This document shows, one piece after another, positions 63,118 through 64,000 of a stretch of 64,000 bases of DNA (its first letter is position 1; each line of letters starts with the position of its first letter). A program made the position numbers and the translations under genes. The notes below the pieces were generated by a model. It ran no database searches and was not told the origin of the DNA. It was given only the letters and a program-made list of their open reading frames with translations. This DNA is from Sandaracinus sp. (GTDB taxonomy: Bacteria > Myxococcota_A > Polyangia > Polyangiales > Houyiibacteriaceae). The stretch lies in assembly GCA_020633125.1 (NCBI GenBank), contig JACKEH010000004.1, positions 62,001 to 126,000 of the forward strand. Reading direction: 5' to 3'.

Positions 63118-63338
63118 GAAAACCCGTCCCGGGTCAATCGCACTCGTGGAACGATGCGTTGAGGCCTTTGGACGACACCCTCGTACGTGAACGGTCTCGG
63201 CTGGGTACGTCCGAGATGACGTAGCGTTACATCTGTCTCGATGCGTTGTCTAGGTCGTGTCTCGATTTGTGCTCGTTGTCTAAGCTTTCCGACGTCGGCG
63301 AAGGAGGAACACCCTCGAAAGGGTGCTATTCGACGCCG

Positions 63339-63890
63339 ATGCATCTGGTCGTCGGACTCGGGAACCCCGGCCCCAAATACGCAGGCAATCGACACAACGT
63401 CGGATTCCACGTCGTGGAGCGCCTCGCGGACGGCGTGTCGTTCGTCGACAAACACAAGGGGAGGCTCGCCAAGGTCGAGCTGGTCGGGCGCCCGGTGCAG
63501 CTGCTCATGCCCCAAACCTTCATGAACCTCTCGGGCGAGTCGGTGCAGAAGGTCCTGCAGTTCTTCTCGATCCCCGCCGATCGCCTCGTGGTCGTGCACG
63601 ACGAGCTCGACCTCGCGTTCGAAGACGTTCGCATCAAGGTCGGAGGTGGCCTCGCCGGCCACAACGGCCTGCGCAGCATCGCGCAACACTGCGGAGGCCC
63701 CGGTTTCGTGCGCGTGCGCGTCGGCATCGGCCGGCCCCCGGTCGGCCCCGTCGATCGCTTCGTTCTCTCGGACTTTTCTGCGGACGAGCGGGCCCGCATC
63801 CCCGACGTCCTCGACCGCGCCGCCACGATGGTCCGAGCCATCGTCGAGCACGGCGCCGCCAAGGCCATGAACGACTTGCACGCTCGCTGA
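63339..63890 (+). CDS. pth: peptidyl-tRNA hydrolase
   Basis: 183 residues. It frees tRNA from stalled peptidyl-tRNA. The family residues are present: N9 (VGLGNPGPKY), H19 (NRHNVGFHVV), N63 (FMNLSG), D88 (VVHDELDL) and N109 (GHNGLRSI). The ATG at 63339 is the family start (HLVVGLGNP); the open frame runs further upstream without coding features. No ribosomal L25/Ctc gene, a common partner, lies upstream; the divergent gene is a sigma factor. Confidence 0.95.
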   Translation: MHLVVGLGNPGPKYAGNRHNVGFHVVERLADGVSFVDKHKGRLAKVELVGRPVQLLMPQTFMNLSGESVQKVLQFFSIPADRLVVVHDELDLAFEDVRIKVGGGLAGHNGLRSIAQHCGGPGFVRVRVGIGRPPVGPVDRFVLSDFSADERARIPDVLDRAATMVRAIVEHGAAKAMNDLHAR

Positions 63891-63934
63891 GCCTCGGCTA
63901 GAGAGCGCGTCCCCCGGACGTCTTCCCGCCCGGG

Positions 63935-64000
63935 TCAGTCGGTGGTCATCTCGGCCACCGGCTTCCTCGTTCCGGCGGCATGCCGGGGCAAACCCAGGAG
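63935..64000 (-). CDS. possible 3' end of a gene running off the window
   Basis: On the minus strand an open frame enters at 64000 and ends at a TGA (63935-63937), giving a 21-residue tail ending RKPVAEMTTD. It is too short to identify, and chance is possible. Confidence 0.25.
   Translation of the reverse strand, partial: LLGLPRHAAGTRKPVAEMTTD

Overview
The window is about 70% G+C and densely coded on both strands. It looks like a chromosomal segment of a predatory or soil deltaproteobacterium of the Myxococcota, probably Polyangia or a Sandaracinus-like lineage. The grounds are type IV pilus genes pilS and pilC, a serine/threonine kinase with a proline-rich tail, DUF4388 and FHA regulators, very large TPR proteins, many lipoproteins, and RCC1 and PD40 surface proteins. 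I see no rRNA, tRNA, transposase, phage gene or CRISPR array. Genes are often translationally coupled through GTGA, ATGA or TGATG overlaps, and several start with GTG or TTG.

Layout. 0-9.8 kb: the 3' part of an RCC1/MopE-type surface protein, an isocitrate dehydrogenase divergent from a NhaR-like regulator with a perfect palindrome between them, a TPR protein, bamD, a Bcp peroxiredoxin lipoprotein and an ATP/ADP-translocase-like carrier. 9.9-14.9 kb: a coiled-coil membrane protein, a lipoprotein-MATE exporter pair, a low-molecular-weight phosphatase coupled to a fructosamine-kinase-like gene, and a glutaredoxin-like lipoprotein. 15-21.5 kb: manB, manC and uppP (GDP-mannose supply and lipid-carrier recycling for the envelope), a lipoprotein and an MCE/MlaD protein. 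21.6-24.2 kb: an overlapping operon of a cytochrome-like lipoprotein, an SH3 protein, DUF4266 and DUF3570. 24.3-30.4 kb: an EI24/CysZ-like protein, two convergent FHA/zinc-ribbon paralogues and two envelope proteins. 30.4-37.5 kb: two alpha/beta hydrolases, trpGDC, and pilS-pilC. 37.7-44.1 kb: a kinase coupled to a TPR/PEGA-like partner, fahA-maiA for tyrosine breakdown, and a short DsbD. 44.3-50.8 kb: two large PD40 lipoproteins with haem-type CxnCH motifs around a HEAT-repeat protein. 50.9-54.9 kb: small envelope proteins, a DUF4398-OmpA pair whose OmpA gene carries three apparent frameshifts, and a beta-barrel-like protein. 55.3-63.9 kb: a DUF4388 pseudo-receiver, an 1834-residue TPR protein, an RpoH-type sigma factor and pth.

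The most unusual items are as follows. (1) A dispersed structured element of about 165 bp occurs as two full copies whose hairpin stems differ by compensating base changes, plus two clearly recognisable degraded copies and one possible copy. (2) The 44-51 kb PD40/multihaem gene set, together with the cytochrome-like and DUF4266/DUF3570 operon at 21.6-24.2 kb, suggests a surface electron-transfer or metal-redox function. (3) The isocitrate dehydrogenase carries the Asp-Ile pair that marks NAD use rather than the Lys-Tyr pair of NADP enzymes. Start positions were chosen from frame, ribosome-binding sites, signal peptides and overlaps. No database search was possible.
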